In this document: piece after piece, positions 1 to 6,539 of the stretch | How positions within the stretch are numbered: the first letter of the stretch is position 1 | How the letters are laid out: every line of letters begins with the position of its first letter | Source of the DNA: JALQUL01 sp040382935 | Lineage (GTDB): Bacteria; Pseudomonadota; Gammaproteobacteria; Burkholderiales; Burkholderiaceae_C | NCBI GenBank assembly: GCA_040382935.1 | Contig: JBEIEP010000049.1 | Location: 1 to 17,311, forward strand | Direction of reading: 5' to 3' | DNA length: 17,311 bases | The notes under the pieces: model-generated | The model's input: only the letters and a program-made list of their open reading frames with translations | The model's database searches: none | Told to the model about the DNA's origin: nothing | Position numbers and translations under genes: made by a program

Positions 1-2
1 CC

Positions 3-143
3 GAAACCAATGAGAGCTGGGCCGAGCGGCTATACCTAGATATGCAGGATTATTGGGAGTGGCGTGAGGCCAGCGTGGGGCAACGTGCGGCGCTAGAAGT
101 TCGCCCTGCAGGGCGAACTTCTAGCCTGAGCGCCGTGGGGTAA
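3..143 (+). CDS. 3' end of an unrecognised protein (5' truncated by the window)
   Basis: An open frame enters at the left edge and runs to a TAA at 141-143, giving about 46 residues. The first 30 or so are rich in aromatic and acidic residues, with a WAERLYLDMQDYWEWREA-like stretch that looks like real protein. The last 15 or so (VRPAGRTSSLSAVG) are encoded largely by a perfect palindrome at 92-125 and read as a low-information tail. The natural C-terminus may therefore have been replaced when the palindrome arrived. I do not recognise the family. The frame is the only open one through this stretch, which supports coding. No function is proposed. Confidence 0.5.
   Translation, partial: ETNESWAERLYLDMQDYWEWREASVGQRAALEVRPAGRTSSLSAVG
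92..125. repeat. 34-bp perfect palindrome, no spacer
   Basis: Bases 92-125 equal their own reverse complement over all 34 positions, with a CCTGCAGG core. The symmetry breaks at 91/126. As RNA or single-stranded DNA this would fold into a very stable hairpin with only a minimal loop. It lies inside the last codons of the truncated left-edge gene. It has no T tract after it on either side, so a simple intrinsic terminator is a poor fit. A dispersed REP-like palindromic element inserted into a gene end is the alternative I favour. Confidence 0.85.
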
Positions 144-470
144 ATTCAAACCCAACTCAAAGGAATACGGCTTGATCTGTTGAACTGAATTTGCAGCAAA
201 ATTGGGACTTGACTGTGGTGTTGGGTTGACTTATTCAGAGGATCCTTAGATCGGGTGGTTACCCAAATTCCGCACCAGAATCAATTATCGGTATAAGAAA
301 TATAAAAGAATAGCCTTATGTACTATTAAAAATTCTTATTAAAACTACCCATCCAAGATGCTTAAATTTGCTTGACCTCCAACTCCCGGGGGATCCCTTG
401 GAGCGGGCGCGTGACCTTCTTGGCGCGATCAGCTCAGCTAAGGTTTGCCACGGTCTCGGCTCTTACACGT
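144..470. other. gene-free stretch of 327 bases, AT-rich in the middle
   Basis: I see no convincing gene on either strand. Bases 260-370 are markedly AT-rich compared with the flanking coding DNA. A 7-bp inverted repeat (ATAAGAA at 293-299, TTCTTAT at 333-339) spans 33 bases. A 6-bp stem (CTCCAA / TTGGAG) around a GGGATCCC core near 376-403 could help end LysR transcription coming from the right, but it has no adjacent T run in that direction. The stretch separates accessory-looking sequence from core metabolism and may be an old rearrangement junction. Confidence 0.5.
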
Positions 471-1400
471 TTATCCGTTCTCGTGCACGCGTCTTAGGCA
501 CTCCATAAACAAGCCGGTGGTCCGGGCGGGTTGGGGCGAACGCCTCACCGCTGAGAAAAAGTCACAGTCGTATTGCAAACTGGCGGGATTGAGGGCTTGC
601 ATTTTTTTAAGCGCAACAAAGGTTTGGGCATAGTGATCAGGCAAAAATCCGATAAAACGCCCGCTGAGTATTAAGGTGGCGATGCCCTCTTGGTCAAACG
701 CTGTGGCCGAGCGTGCAATGCGCCGTTGCAGGCTGAGGGCCATGTTGGGTGAATGGTAGCCCAGGCCTGCAAATCGGTGTTGGCGCAGGTCCGTCCATTC
801 CGGTTGCTGCTCCGTGGCATCGAACAAGCGGTGCCCCGGCCCGCAGTACAACTGCATTCTTTCTCCAAACAGTCGCGTGTAGTCCAAAGAACTCGATTGC
901 CCGTGCCCCGGCAGTACGCCGACCTGAAACTGCCCGTTGACCAGCCCCTGCTCAATGGCATTGATTGGCGCAATGTAGACGTTAATGTTCACATCCGGCG
1001 CTTGGTCACAAAACAGCGCAATCGCCCGGTCGACATGGGCCTTTGGATTGCTGGCTGTTTTGTCAAACAAAGCCACCGACAGGTCCCCTCGCAAGCGCTG
1101 ATGGATTTCATCTACGCCGGTACGAAAACTGTCGGTGGCGGCCAGCAAGGCCACTGTTTGTTCGTATACCTTTTGCCCCTCCGGGGTCACAGAAAATCCA
1201 CCTCGCCCCCGTCGGCACAAGGTCAACCCTAGCCGCACTTCCAAATCTTTGACGTGTCGGCTGATCGTAGAAATGCCTATGTTTAACTCCAGCTCGGCGG
1301 CCGCCATCCCACCGCAATCAACCACCGATTTGAAAACCCGCAGTAACCGGATGTCCATGTCGCTCAGCTGACCCAAGAGATGCTTTGACTTTACTTTCAT
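471..1400 (-). CDS. LysR-family transcriptional regulator
   Basis: This 309-residue protein has the normal LysR length. An N-terminal winged helix-turn-helix spans roughly residues 17-75: LLRVFKSVV at the start, then an ELNIGISTISRHVKDLE recognition region and LTLCRRGRGG in the wing. A periplasmic-binding-protein-like effector domain follows from about residue 95 to 295. It is divergent from the aminotransferase gene, the usual position for a LysR activator of its neighbour, so I infer that it controls the aminotransferase-dehydrogenase pair and responds to an omega-amino acid or a product. The ATG at 1400 has no good Shine-Dalgarno. An internal ATG (residue 15) is possible, but residues 4-14 resemble family members I know, so I kept the longer form. 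A TACTTT-N3-AAAGTA dyad covers the start codon and may be an autoregulatory site. Confidence 0.92.
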   Translation of the reverse strand: MKVKSKHLLGQLSDMDIRLLRVFKSVVDCGGMAAAELELNIGISTISRHVKDLEVRLGLTLCRRGRGGFSVTPEGQKVYEQTVALLAATDSFRTGVDEIHQRLRGDLSVALFDKTASNPKAHVDRAIALFCDQAPDVNINVYIAPINAIEQGLVNGQFQVGVLPGHGQSSSLDYTRLFGERMQLYCGPGHRLFDATEQQPEWTDLRQHRFAGLGYHSPNMALSLQRRIARSATAFDQEGIATLILSGRFIGFLPDHYAQTFVALKKMQALNPASLQYDCDFFSAVRRSPQPARTTGLFMECLRRVHENG

Positions 1401-1445
1401 AAAGTATCAAGTAAATGTTGAAAAATAAGCATTTTTAAGAATAAC
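1392..1445. promoter_or_regulatory. divergent lysR / aminotransferase control region with two dyads
   Basis: Between the divergent genes I see a 6-bp dyad with a 3-base spacer (1392-1406, over the lysR start codon) and a second dyad AAAAAT-AAGC-ATTTTT at 1421-1436. A possible plus-strand sigma-70 promoter is TTGAAA (1418-1423), 16 bases, AATAAC (1440-1445). This puts the second dyad between the -35 and -10 elements. LysR regulators bind AT-rich interrupted dyads in such divergent gaps, so one or both are plausible operators. The promoter call is weak on its own. Confidence 0.4.
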
Positions 1446-1501
1446 ACAAAGCGCCACAATGCGTGGCAGCCACCTCAACAACCGGCAACCGGAGACCCAC
1501 C

Positions 1502-2854
1502 ATGGATATGCAAGACAAGCCAGACCATTCGCTCAAAAGCAATTTCGACACCCAGGCACTTCAAGCGCATTGGATGCCCTACACGGCCAACCGCCAATTC
1601 AAAAGTGCCCCACGCATGATGACGGGCGCGTCGGGTTCGTATTACACCGACGAGCACGGCAGGCGCATCTTTGACGGTCTTTCAGGCTTGTGGTGCTGCG
1701 GGTTGGGCCATGGTGTGCCAGAGATCGCCGAAGCCGTGGCCAAACAAATCGCAACATTGGATTACTCGCCCGGTTTTCAGTTTGGACACCCACTGTCGTT
1801 CGAACTGGCCAATCGCATCAAGGACTTAACCCCAGAAGGCTTGGACTACGTGTTTTTTACGGGTTCAGGTTCAGAGGCCGCCGACACCTCCTTAAAAATG
1901 GCCAGGGCCTATTGGCGCGCCAAAGGGCAGGGCACTAAAACCCGTTTTATTGGACGTGAGAAAGGGTATCACGGCGTCAATTTTGGTGGCATTTCGGTAG
2001 GAGGCCTTGTGGCCAACCGGAAAATGTTTGGACAGGGCGTTGAGGCCGATCACCTGCCTCACACCCAGTTGCCAGGTATGCAGTTCTCGCGTGGCATGGC
2101 CGAACAGGGCGCGCATCTTGCCGATGAACTCACCCGTTTAATCGCCCTGCACGACGCCTCCAACATCGCCGCTGTGATTGTCGAACCCCTGTCCGGGTCG
2201 GCAGGTGTGATTGTTCCGCCCAAGGGGTACCTGCAAAAGTTGCGGCAAATCTGTACCGACAACAATATCTTGTTGATATTTGACGAAGTCATTACGGGGT
2301 TTGGCCGCATGGGCGCCTACACCGGGGCAGAGGCTTTTGGTGTCACGCCCGATATCATGAACATCGCCAAGCAGGTCACGAACGGGGCCTTGCCTATGGG
2401 CGCAGTGGTGGCCAAAGCCGAAATTTACGATACCTTTATGAACCAGGGTCTGCCCGACTACATGCTGGAATTCGCCCACGGTTACACCTATTCTGCTCAC
2501 CCAGTTGCCTGTGCCGCGGGTTTGGCCGCTTTGGACGTGTTGCAGTGCGATGACATGGTCAAGCGGGTCAGTGATCTGGCGCCGTATTTTGAGAATGCGG
2601 TGCACAGCTTAAAGGGCCGCCGCCACGTGACCGACATTCGCAACTACGGGCTGGCTGCGGGGTTCACGATTGAGGCTGTACCTGGCGAGCCCGCCAAGCG
2701 CCCCTACCAAATTGCGATGAAGTGCCTTGAGAAAGGCTTTTATGTGCGCTACGGCGGAGACACCATACAGTTGGCCCCGCCCTTTATCACTGAAAAGCAC
2801 GAGATCGACAGCCTGATCAATGCGTTGGGCGAGGCCTTGCAAGCGACCGCCTAA
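1502..2854 (+). CDS. bauA: omega-amino acid (beta-alanine):pyruvate aminotransferase, class III, PLP-dependent
   Basis: This 450-residue class-III (subgroup II) aminotransferase moves the amino group of beta-alanine or another omega-amino acid to pyruvate, giving malonate semialdehyde and L-alanine in the cytoplasm. Visible features are the MPYTANRQF segment near residue 25 typical of omega-amino acid:pyruvate transaminases, GSGSEA (121-126) in the phosphate-binding cup, FDEVITGFGR with Asp261 contacting the pyridine nitrogen, and NIAKQVTNG with Lys290 as the PLP Schiff-base lysine. Length matches the roughly 449-residue Pseudomonas enzyme. I start at the ATG at 1502 because GGAG at 1491-1494 lies seven bases upstream; a GTG at 1463 would only add a poorly conserved tail. 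The following dehydrogenase would consume the semialdehyde product. The exact amine donor cannot be read from sequence. Confidence 0.93.
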   Translation: MDMQDKPDHSLKSNFDTQALQAHWMPYTANRQFKSAPRMMTGASGSYYTDEHGRRIFDGLSGLWCCGLGHGVPEIAEAVAKQIATLDYSPGFQFGHPLSFELANRIKDLTPEGLDYVFFTGSGSEAADTSLKMARAYWRAKGQGTKTRFIGREKGYHGVNFGGISVGGLVANRKMFGQGVEADHLPHTQLPGMQFSRGMAEQGAHLADELTRLIALHDASNIAAVIVEPLSGSAGVIVPPKGYLQKLRQICTDNNILLIFDEVITGFGRMGAYTGAEAFGVTPDIMNIAKQVTNGALPMGAVVAKAEIYDTFMNQGLPDYMLEFAHGYTYSAHPVACAAGLAALDVLQCDDMVKRVSDLAPYFENAVHSLKGRRHVTDIRNYGLAAGFTIEAVPGEPAKRPYQIAMKCLEKGFYVRYGGDTIQLAPPFITEKHEIDSLINALGEALQATA

Positions 2855-2910
2855 AACCTCGGTGCCGCCCCTATTCAAAAGGCCACCCTATCTTTACTAA
2901 ATTTAAACCC

Positions 2911-4419
2911 ATGACTTCAGCCCCCACTTCCATAGGCCACCTCATAGACGGTCAACTCGTGAGCGGCGGCAGCCGTCAACAACCTGTCTTCAACCCCGCC
3001 ACCGGCCGTGCCGAAAAAACACTTCAGTTGGCCGACACCAGCACGGTGCAAGCGGCTATTGCCTCGGCCCAAGCCGCCTATCCCGCCTGGCGTGACACCC
3101 CGCCTCTCAAGCGCGCGCGGGTCATGTCAAAACTCAAGCAACTGCTGGAAGACAACGCCACGCTGCTGTGTGAATTGATGACCGACGAGCACGGCAAAGT
3201 GCTGGCCGACGCCATGGGTGAATTGCAACGCGGCATAGAAAACGTAGAGTACGCGAGCTACGCCCCTGAACTTCTTAAAGGCGAACACAGCCGCAACGTT
3301 GGCCCAGGCATTGATTCGTGGAGTGAGTTCCAACCCCTTGGTGTGGTTGCTGGCATCACGCCGTTTAATTTTCCGGTCATGGTGCCTCTGTGGATGTGGC
3401 CTATGGCGGTGGTGTGCGGCAACACCTTTGTCCTTAAACCTTCTGAGCGTGACCCGTCGTCTACGCTGTTGGTGGCGCAGCTGGCATTACAGGCTGGATT
3501 ACCCCCTGGCGTACTCAATGTGGTCAACGGTGACAAAGAAGCCGTCGATGCCCTGCTTAACGACGCCAGAGTCAAAGCACTAAGCTTTGTAGGCTCCACG
3601 CCCATCGCCGAGTACGTTTACACCACGGGATGCGCCAACGGCAAGCGCGTACAGGCACTGGGCGGTGCCAAAAATCACGCGGTGGTTATGCCCGATGCCG
3701 ACATAGACAACGCCGTCACCGCCATGATGGGGGCTGCGTTTGGGTCTTGCGGTGAGCGTTGTATGGCCGTGCCATTGGTGGTTGCAGTTGGTGATGCGGT
3801 TGCAGACGCCATGGTGGCGGGCCTCAAAACCGAGATCGCCAAAATGAAGGTTGGCCCCGGCCGGGCTGCGGGCATGGACATGGGGCCTTTGGTAACCAAA
3901 GCCCATTTCGAAAAAGTCAAGGCATACGTGGACCAGGGCGTTCTTGAGGGTGCGGAACTTTTGGTCGACGGACGTGGTGTCAAGATTGAAGGCCACGAGG
4001 ACGGCTACTTCCTCGGCCCCTGCCTGTTCGACCATGTCAAATCCAACATGGTGATTTACAAAGAAGAAATCTTTGGCCCGGTGCTGGGCATTGTCCGCGT
4101 CTCAACGCTCGCAGAAGCTATGGCTTTAATCAACGCGCACGAGTACGGCAATGGCACCTGCATCTTTACCCGAGACGGCGAAGCGGCCCGCCATTTCTCT
4201 GACCACATTTTGGTCGGCATGGTAGGCATCAATGTTCCATTGCCAGTCCCTGTGGCCTACCATTCGTTTGGTGGATGGAAACGCTCGTTGTTTGGTGACT
4301 TGCACGCCTACGGCCCAGACGCCGTTCGCTTTTACACCAAACGCAAAACCATCACCCAACGTTGGCCCAGCGGCGGCGTGCGTGAAGGCGCGGTATTTAG
4401 CTTTCCGTCGAGTCGCTGA
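2911..4419 (+). CDS. mmsA: methylmalonate/malonate-semialdehyde dehydrogenase, CoA-acylating
   Basis: This 502-residue aldehyde dehydrogenase is of the MmsA type. It oxidises (methyl)malonate semialdehyde with NAD+ and CoA to propionyl- or acetyl-CoA plus CO2. The N-terminal NAD-binding part includes GVVAGITPFNFPVMVP (Asn153 in the oxyanion region) and FVLKPSE (Lys176). The catalytic cysteine is Cys284 in GERCMA. The usual ELGGK motif with the general-base glutamate is replaced by ALGGAKNH (249-256), as expected for CoA-dependent members. EEIFGPVL follows near residue 385. It lies 56 bases after the aminotransferase with no obvious Shine-Dalgarno, and probably shares its transcript. The pair is the classic beta-alanine/valine end route to acyl-CoA. 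Substrate choice between malonate and methylmalonate semialdehyde is inferred from the neighbour. Confidence 0.94.
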   Translation: MTSAPTSIGHLIDGQLVSGGSRQQPVFNPATGRAEKTLQLADTSTVQAAIASAQAAYPAWRDTPPLKRARVMSKLKQLLEDNATLLCELMTDEHGKVLADAMGELQRGIENVEYASYAPELLKGEHSRNVGPGIDSWSEFQPLGVVAGITPFNFPVMVPLWMWPMAVVCGNTFVLKPSERDPSSTLLVAQLALQAGLPPGVLNVVNGDKEAVDALLNDARVKALSFVGSTPIAEYVYTTGCANGKRVQALGGAKNHAVVMPDADIDNAVTAMMGAAFGSCGERCMAVPLVVAVGDAVADAMVAGLKTEIAKMKVGPGRAAGMDMGPLVTKAHFEKVKAYVDQGVLEGAELLVDGRGVKIEGHEDGYFLGPCLFDHVKSNMVIYKEEIFGPVLGIVRVSTLAEAMALINAHEYGNGTCIFTRDGEAARHFSDHILVGMVGINVPLPVPVAYHSFGGWKRSLFGDLHAYGPDAVRFYTKRKTITQRWPSGGVREGAVFSFPSSR

Positions 4420-5193
4420 TCACGACCGTTTGCGGGCGGGCGCTTTAACAGGCGCCTTGGTCACCGCTTTTGCGGGTGCTTGGCCTGCCTTTTTGATGGC
4501 CCCGGTCACAGCACTGGTCATAGCCCCGGCCATCCCCGTTGCGGCAGCGGTGGCCCCTTTAACAATCCCCTGCGCCACGCCCTGGGTTGCGCCAGCGGCG
4601 GCCTGCTTGCTCACGTCTTTAACGGCATTTACCGCGATCTGCTGAAACTGTTGCGTCAACGCCCCCCACCAAGCCGCGGGGTCTACCAAACCCGGCGCTG
4701 CGTTGGTGGCTGCATTCGCGGTTGATGTGGCCGCTGTTTTTGTAGGTGTTCGGCGCTTGGTAGCGGGTGCAGACCGTTGTTGGCCTGTCAAGACCGACCG
4801 ATTCAGTCCCGACATATCCTGCGCAGTGGACGCTACTTTTTGCATGGACTCAGCCAAGGTGTCTGCCGCCTTGATCTTGAACGCGTTGGCCACATCGGCC
4901 ATGTTAAAGTTCATCCCTTTGAGCGTCGCAAGGGTCATTTTTTGAACTTCGAGCGCCTGAATCGTTGCCTTTAAGGCCATCGCATTTTGATCCAGCCAAA
5001 ACTGCACGGCCTTGAGCTCTTCAATCCGCTTTTCAAGCTCCTCAACGTTCAAGGTCGGGGCCACCCAATTGCCAAGATTGGGCATTTGCGGAATGGCACC
5101 TGCCACCCCGTTGCCGGCCTGTTTGGCCAAGCCCTGCAAAAACTCAAAGCCCGGTACAAATTTTCCAAATCCGCCAGATAGGGGGTCGCTCAT
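4420..5193 (-). CDS. phaM: PhaM-type polyhydroxyalkanoate granule regulatory protein
   Basis: This 257-residue protein has the conserved PhaM front end: FVPGFEFLQGLAK, a WVAPTL segment, then a helical EELEKRIEELKAVQFWL region followed by ATIQALEVQKMTLATLKGM. The end is low-complexity and rich in Ala, Lys and Pro (PAKAVTKAPVKAPARKRS), like the DNA-binding tails of histone H1-like proteins. In Ralstonia, PhaM activates the PHB synthase PhaC, binds phasin PhaP5 and ties granules to the nucleoid through such a tail. Start: ATG at 5193, preceded by GAGG with a six-base gap. An upstream in-frame start at 5226 would add 11 non-conserved residues. The stop codon abuts the mmsA stop tail to tail. A DPAAWWGALTQQF segment before the tail is also typical of the family as I remember it. 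Confidence 0.85.
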   Translation of the reverse strand: MSDPLSGGFGKFVPGFEFLQGLAKQAGNGVAGAIPQMPNLGNWVAPTLNVEELEKRIEELKAVQFWLDQNAMALKATIQALEVQKMTLATLKGMNFNMADVANAFKIKAADTLAESMQKVASTAQDMSGLNRSVLTGQQRSAPATKRRTPTKTAATSTANAATNAAPGLVDPAAWWGALTQQFQQIAVNAVKDVSKQAAAGATQGVAQGIVKGATAAATGMAGAMTSAVTGAIKKAGQAPAKAVTKAPVKAPARKRS

Positions 5194-5267
5194 GGGGTAC
5201 CTCAAAGTAGTCAGGGAGTACGGCAAGCTTAATCCAATTGCAAAGCACTCGTGATTAGGGTTGCTGC

Positions 5268-5305
5268 TAGGGAACCTCTTATGTGGCCATACAAGGGGTT
5301 CCCTA
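5268..5305. promoter_or_regulatory. 38-bp imperfect palindrome in the phaM / VOC divergent gap
   Basis: TAGGGAACC (5268-5276) and GGTTCCCTA (5297-5305) are exact inverted repeats. The inner bases continue pairing with a few mismatches around a central TGGCCA (5284-5289). The element lies in the 247-base gap between divergent genes, about 75 bases upstream of phaM and 135 upstream of the VOC gene. No 3' ends meet here and no T run follows, so an operator or a structured leader is more likely than a terminator. What binds it is unknown. Confidence 0.5.
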
Positions 5306-5440
5306 TAAATCTGCGAGGCTTGTCAGTGCAGACCTTGGGCTCAACGACGGGCGCTATCCTGCGATAATGCCAACCCCCACTCTCAAGTTTGGCCCCTGCC
5401 GCGCGGCAACTCGGACCCTGCGGCGCAATCTCTCTCATTT

Positions 5441-5854
5441 ATGCAAACCCGGTTTCATTTATCCCTTCATGTGGGCGATCTTGCATTGGCCCGCGATTTT
5501 TATGGTCGGGTGCTGGGTTGTACCGAGGGGCGAAGCGCCGATTCTTGGGTGGACTTTGATTTTTTTGGGCATCAGCTGTCCCTGCACCTTGGCCAGCCGG
5601 TACCCACCCAACGAACCGCCCGGGTGGGGGATCTTTGGGTGCCTATGCCTCATTTTGGCGCCATCCTGATGGAGCCGCAGTGGCAGGCACTGGCGCAGCG
5701 CTTGCAGCACGCGCAGCTTGCCTTCTTGATTCAACCCCAACTGCGCTTTGCAGGCCAACCCGGCGAGCAATCCATCATGTTTTTTGAAGACCCCTTTGGC
5801 AATGCCATCGAGATCAAAGGGTTCAAGACCGAGCAAGGTCTGTTTGCCACATAA
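5441..5854 (+). CDS. VOC superfamily (glyoxalase/bleomycin-resistance/dioxygenase fold) protein
   Basis: A 137-residue single-module VOC protein with two beta-alpha-beta-beta-beta units. The first starts at FHLSLHVGDLALARDFYGRVLG (candidate metal His10), continues through VDFDFFGHQLSLHL, and the second ends with FFEDPFGNAIEIKGF, where the glutamate of EIK is the expected last metal ligand. DPFGN is a hallmark of the fold. The reaction is unknown; members include glyoxalases, extradiol dioxygenases and resistance proteins. The ATG at 5441 has no clear Shine-Dalgarno, but it is the only start that gives the whole first strand. It is the first gene of a plus-strand group with marC-like and DUF3108 genes; only 19 bases separate its stop from the next start. 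Confidence 0.85.
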   Translation: MQTRFHLSLHVGDLALARDFYGRVLGCTEGRSADSWVDFDFFGHQLSLHLGQPVPTQRTARVGDLWVPMPHFGAILMEPQWQALAQRLQHAQLAFLIQPQLRFAGQPGEQSIMFFEDPFGNAIEIKGFKTEQGLFAT

Positions 5855-5873
5855 CACCACCAGCGACCACCCC

Positions 5874-6467
5874 ATGGGCTACACCTTTGCCTCAGCCACC
5901 ATACTGCTTATTCTCATCACTGACCCGATAGGCAACATCCCGATTTTTGCGGGTGCGCTCAAGCACGTCAGCCCCGCCCGACGGCCTTGGGTTATTTTGC
6001 GAGAGGTGCTCATCGCCTTTTTATTGTTGTTGGCGTTCATGTTTATTGGTGAGGGGTTTTTGCGCCTCATGAACCTGAGCGATTTGGCACTACAAATTGG
6101 GGGTGCATTAATTCTCTTTTTAATCGCGTTGCGCATGGTCTTTCCTCCGCCTGCAAGTCAAGAGCCTGAGTCCACCGTAGAGCCCTTGATCGTACCTCTG
6201 GCCATCCCGTCCATTGCTGGGCCATCCGCATTGGCCACTGTGTTATTGCTGGTCTCACAGGCACCAGAGCGGCGCATGGAATGGATTGCCGCGCTGTGTG
6301 TGACCATGCTGGTCAGTGCCACAGTGCTGGTCATGGCCGAAAAAATCCAGCAAATCGCGGGCGAACGCCTGGTGTTGGCCTTGGAGCGCCTGATGGGTTT
6401 GGTACTGGTGTCGGTGGCAGTAGAGATGATGCTACGTGGGATTAAAACCTTCGTGATTCAGTTGTAA
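5874..6467 (+). CDS. MarC-family inner-membrane protein
   Basis: A 197-residue polytopic membrane protein. Hydrophobic segments include residues 5-20 (ASATILLILITDP), about 41-57, 65-85 (LALQIGGALILFLIALRMV), 110-128, and two near the C-terminus. ITDPIGNIPIF near residues 15-25 and GGALILFLIALRM are the conserved motifs of the MarC/UPF0056 family. The family was first named for multiple antibiotic resistance, but later work did not confirm that role; its transport substrate is unknown. I chose the ATG at 5874 because it gives the family-typical start (MGYTFASA) and lies just after the VOC stop. A longer frame from 5748 would overlap the VOC gene. Co-transcription with the VOC gene is likely. 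Confidence 0.9.
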   Translation: MGYTFASATILLILITDPIGNIPIFAGALKHVSPARRPWVILREVLIAFLLLLAFMFIGEGFLRLMNLSDLALQIGGALILFLIALRMVFPPPASQEPESTVEPLIVPLAIPSIAGPSALATVLLLVSQAPERRMEWIAALCVTMLVSATVLVMAEKIQQIAGERLVLALERLMGLVLVSVAVEMMLRGIKTFVIQL

Positions 6468-6485
6468 CCCAATCTACTATTGGTT

Positions 6486-6502
6486 GCGACTTTTCGAGTC
6501 GC
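6486..6502. other. short perfect hairpin between marC-like and DUF3108 genes
   Basis: GCGACT (6486-6491), a five-base loop and AGTCGC (6497-6502) form a 6-bp stem in the 72-base gap. No T run follows, so it is not a convincing terminator. A partial stem GGTACC / GGTGCC lies just after it. It could slow RNA decay or form part of a leader for the next gene. Confidence 0.3.
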
Positions 6503-6539
6503 GGTACCTCAGGTGCCATAGCGCTTGGTATCATGAAAC

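Noticed and set aside
384..398. CCCGGGGGATCCC, similar to a cloning-vector polylinker (SmaI-BamHI)
   Set aside because: It has an extra G compared with the pUC polylinker, and none of the neighbouring polylinker sites follow. The sequence continues into normal intergenic DNA.
753..1232. 159-residue plus-strand frame
   Set aside because: It lies wholly inside the lysR gene on the other strand, has odd composition and no ribosome binding site. It is a shadow of the GC-rich coding strand.
5283..5669. 128-residue plus-strand frame starting upstream of the VOC gene
   Set aside because: Its second half overlaps the VOC gene in another frame and shows no family motifs. It starts inside the palindrome region without a ribosome site.
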